A stretch of 64,000 nt of DNA, from the NCBI RefSeq assembly GCF_032854445.1, contig NC_088300.1, positions 77,245,966 through 77,309,965 of the forward strand, written 5' to 3'. Position 1 is the stretch's first letter. Each line of letters starts with the position of its first letter. Below the pieces are notes generated by a model. The model was not told the origin of the DNA and did not search any database. It worked only from the letters and a program-made list of their open reading frames with translations. Shown here piece after piece: positions 63,402 to 64,000 of this stretch. This DNA comes from Liolophura sinensis. Its lineage: Eukaryota > Mollusca > Polyplacophora > Chitonida > Chitonidae. Made by a program: the position numbers and the translations under genes.

Positions 63402-64000
63402 GTAAGATAATGTTACCTTGTTCTGATAACCCAAATTGAAAGTTTGTTGTGAGACTTTGGTAGACCTCTTCAGTTTTGATCAGAACAACTGGAATAAAAT
63501 AGAAGGTGTGATTGATAATGTTCAATGTTATACCCAAACATGGTATGTCTTGTGTCATAAATGTACTCGGTTTTTATGGAAATTTGACGATCGATCATAT
63601 CATATGACACTGTGTTTATACAGTACCTGAACATGTATGTCTGCCAGAGGAGTTGCATGGGCAGAGTTTATTGGACACTTTGCTTGTTCTGTATATCTGC
63701 TAGAGTAGTAGTGTAAATTCGGTAGACACTGGCCTAGCAGAGCTTCTCCAAGTGTGATGATGCACAGTTCATTGGACTGCTTGTACAATATTTTTGAAAT
63801 TGTGGCTGTAGGCCTACACAGTGCATTGGAAACGGTGCATATACAATATTCCTGTAATTTTGGTTGTACACAGGTCATGGGAAACTACATAGGAAAAGCT
63901 GTGCATAGTACAGTGTATTTCATAAAGTGAGGTTTGGTTTGTTTGAAACAGCTTGTACAATATTTCCGTAGTCACGATTGTACACAGTTCATTGAAAACT
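63402..64000 (+). other. Start of intron 3, with degenerate tandem repeats
   Basis: The sequence after the donor at 63402 runs to the window end. From about 63640 it is made of diverged repeats of roughly 57-60 bp. Recognisable copies of 'tacaatatt...gttgtacacag.tcat.g.aaact' start near 63782, 63841 and 63955. No exon is visible. Confidence 0.6.

Overview
The window is animal nuclear DNA, most likely from a mollusc or a close lophotrochozoan relative. The signs are spliced exons with GT/AG borders, very low coding density, AT-rich sequence, many minisatellites, and two dispersed SINE-like families. One family ends in a run of CACT after a 'gacgttaaacccc' motif. The other ends in (AAAT)n and carries a 'ggccagcattatggtgggagg' type body when read on the opposite strand. 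I recognise both styles from molluscan genomes, but this attribution is from memory and was not searched.

Only one protein-coding gene is well supported: the 5' part of a plus-strand gene at about 53.0-63.4 kb. Exon A (ATG at 53061, donor at 53197) encodes a signal peptide. Exon B (56331-56587) and exon C (63233-63401) encode a cysteine-rich extracellular module with 14 cysteines. Splice phases match across both introns (1, then 0) and exon C ends in phase 1, so the gene continues beyond the window. I do not recognise the protein family. Exon A and exon C share an 18-nt identical stretch in the same frame (CSYLPG, followed by L in both), which suggests an internal duplication.

1-21 kb is largely non-coding, with SINE copies, a perfect 12-bp hairpin, candidate non-coding exons and minisatellites at 12.4-13.3 kb (two-monomer 63/32-bp structure) and 19.3-19.6 kb (48 bp). 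21.25-24.49 kb is a 68-bp satellite-like array of 47 full units plus a partial unit that keeps exact register. 24.5-53 kb is mostly featureless, with a 30-bp array at 30.9-31.3 kb, a 20-bp array at 50.2 kb, and a decayed minus-strand coding fragment at 51.9-52.5 kb. That fragment resembles the N-terminal zinc-finger region of hAT-derived KIAA1586/ZNF862-like proteins and is flanked by hairpins. 53-64 kb holds the gene, whose introns contain two SINEs with clear target-site duplications and several short tandem repeats.

No rRNA, functional tRNA, CRISPR array or bacterial-type operon is visible. The upstream exon-like segments may be 5' UTR exons of the 53-kb gene or parts of non-coding transcripts; sequence alone cannot tell.
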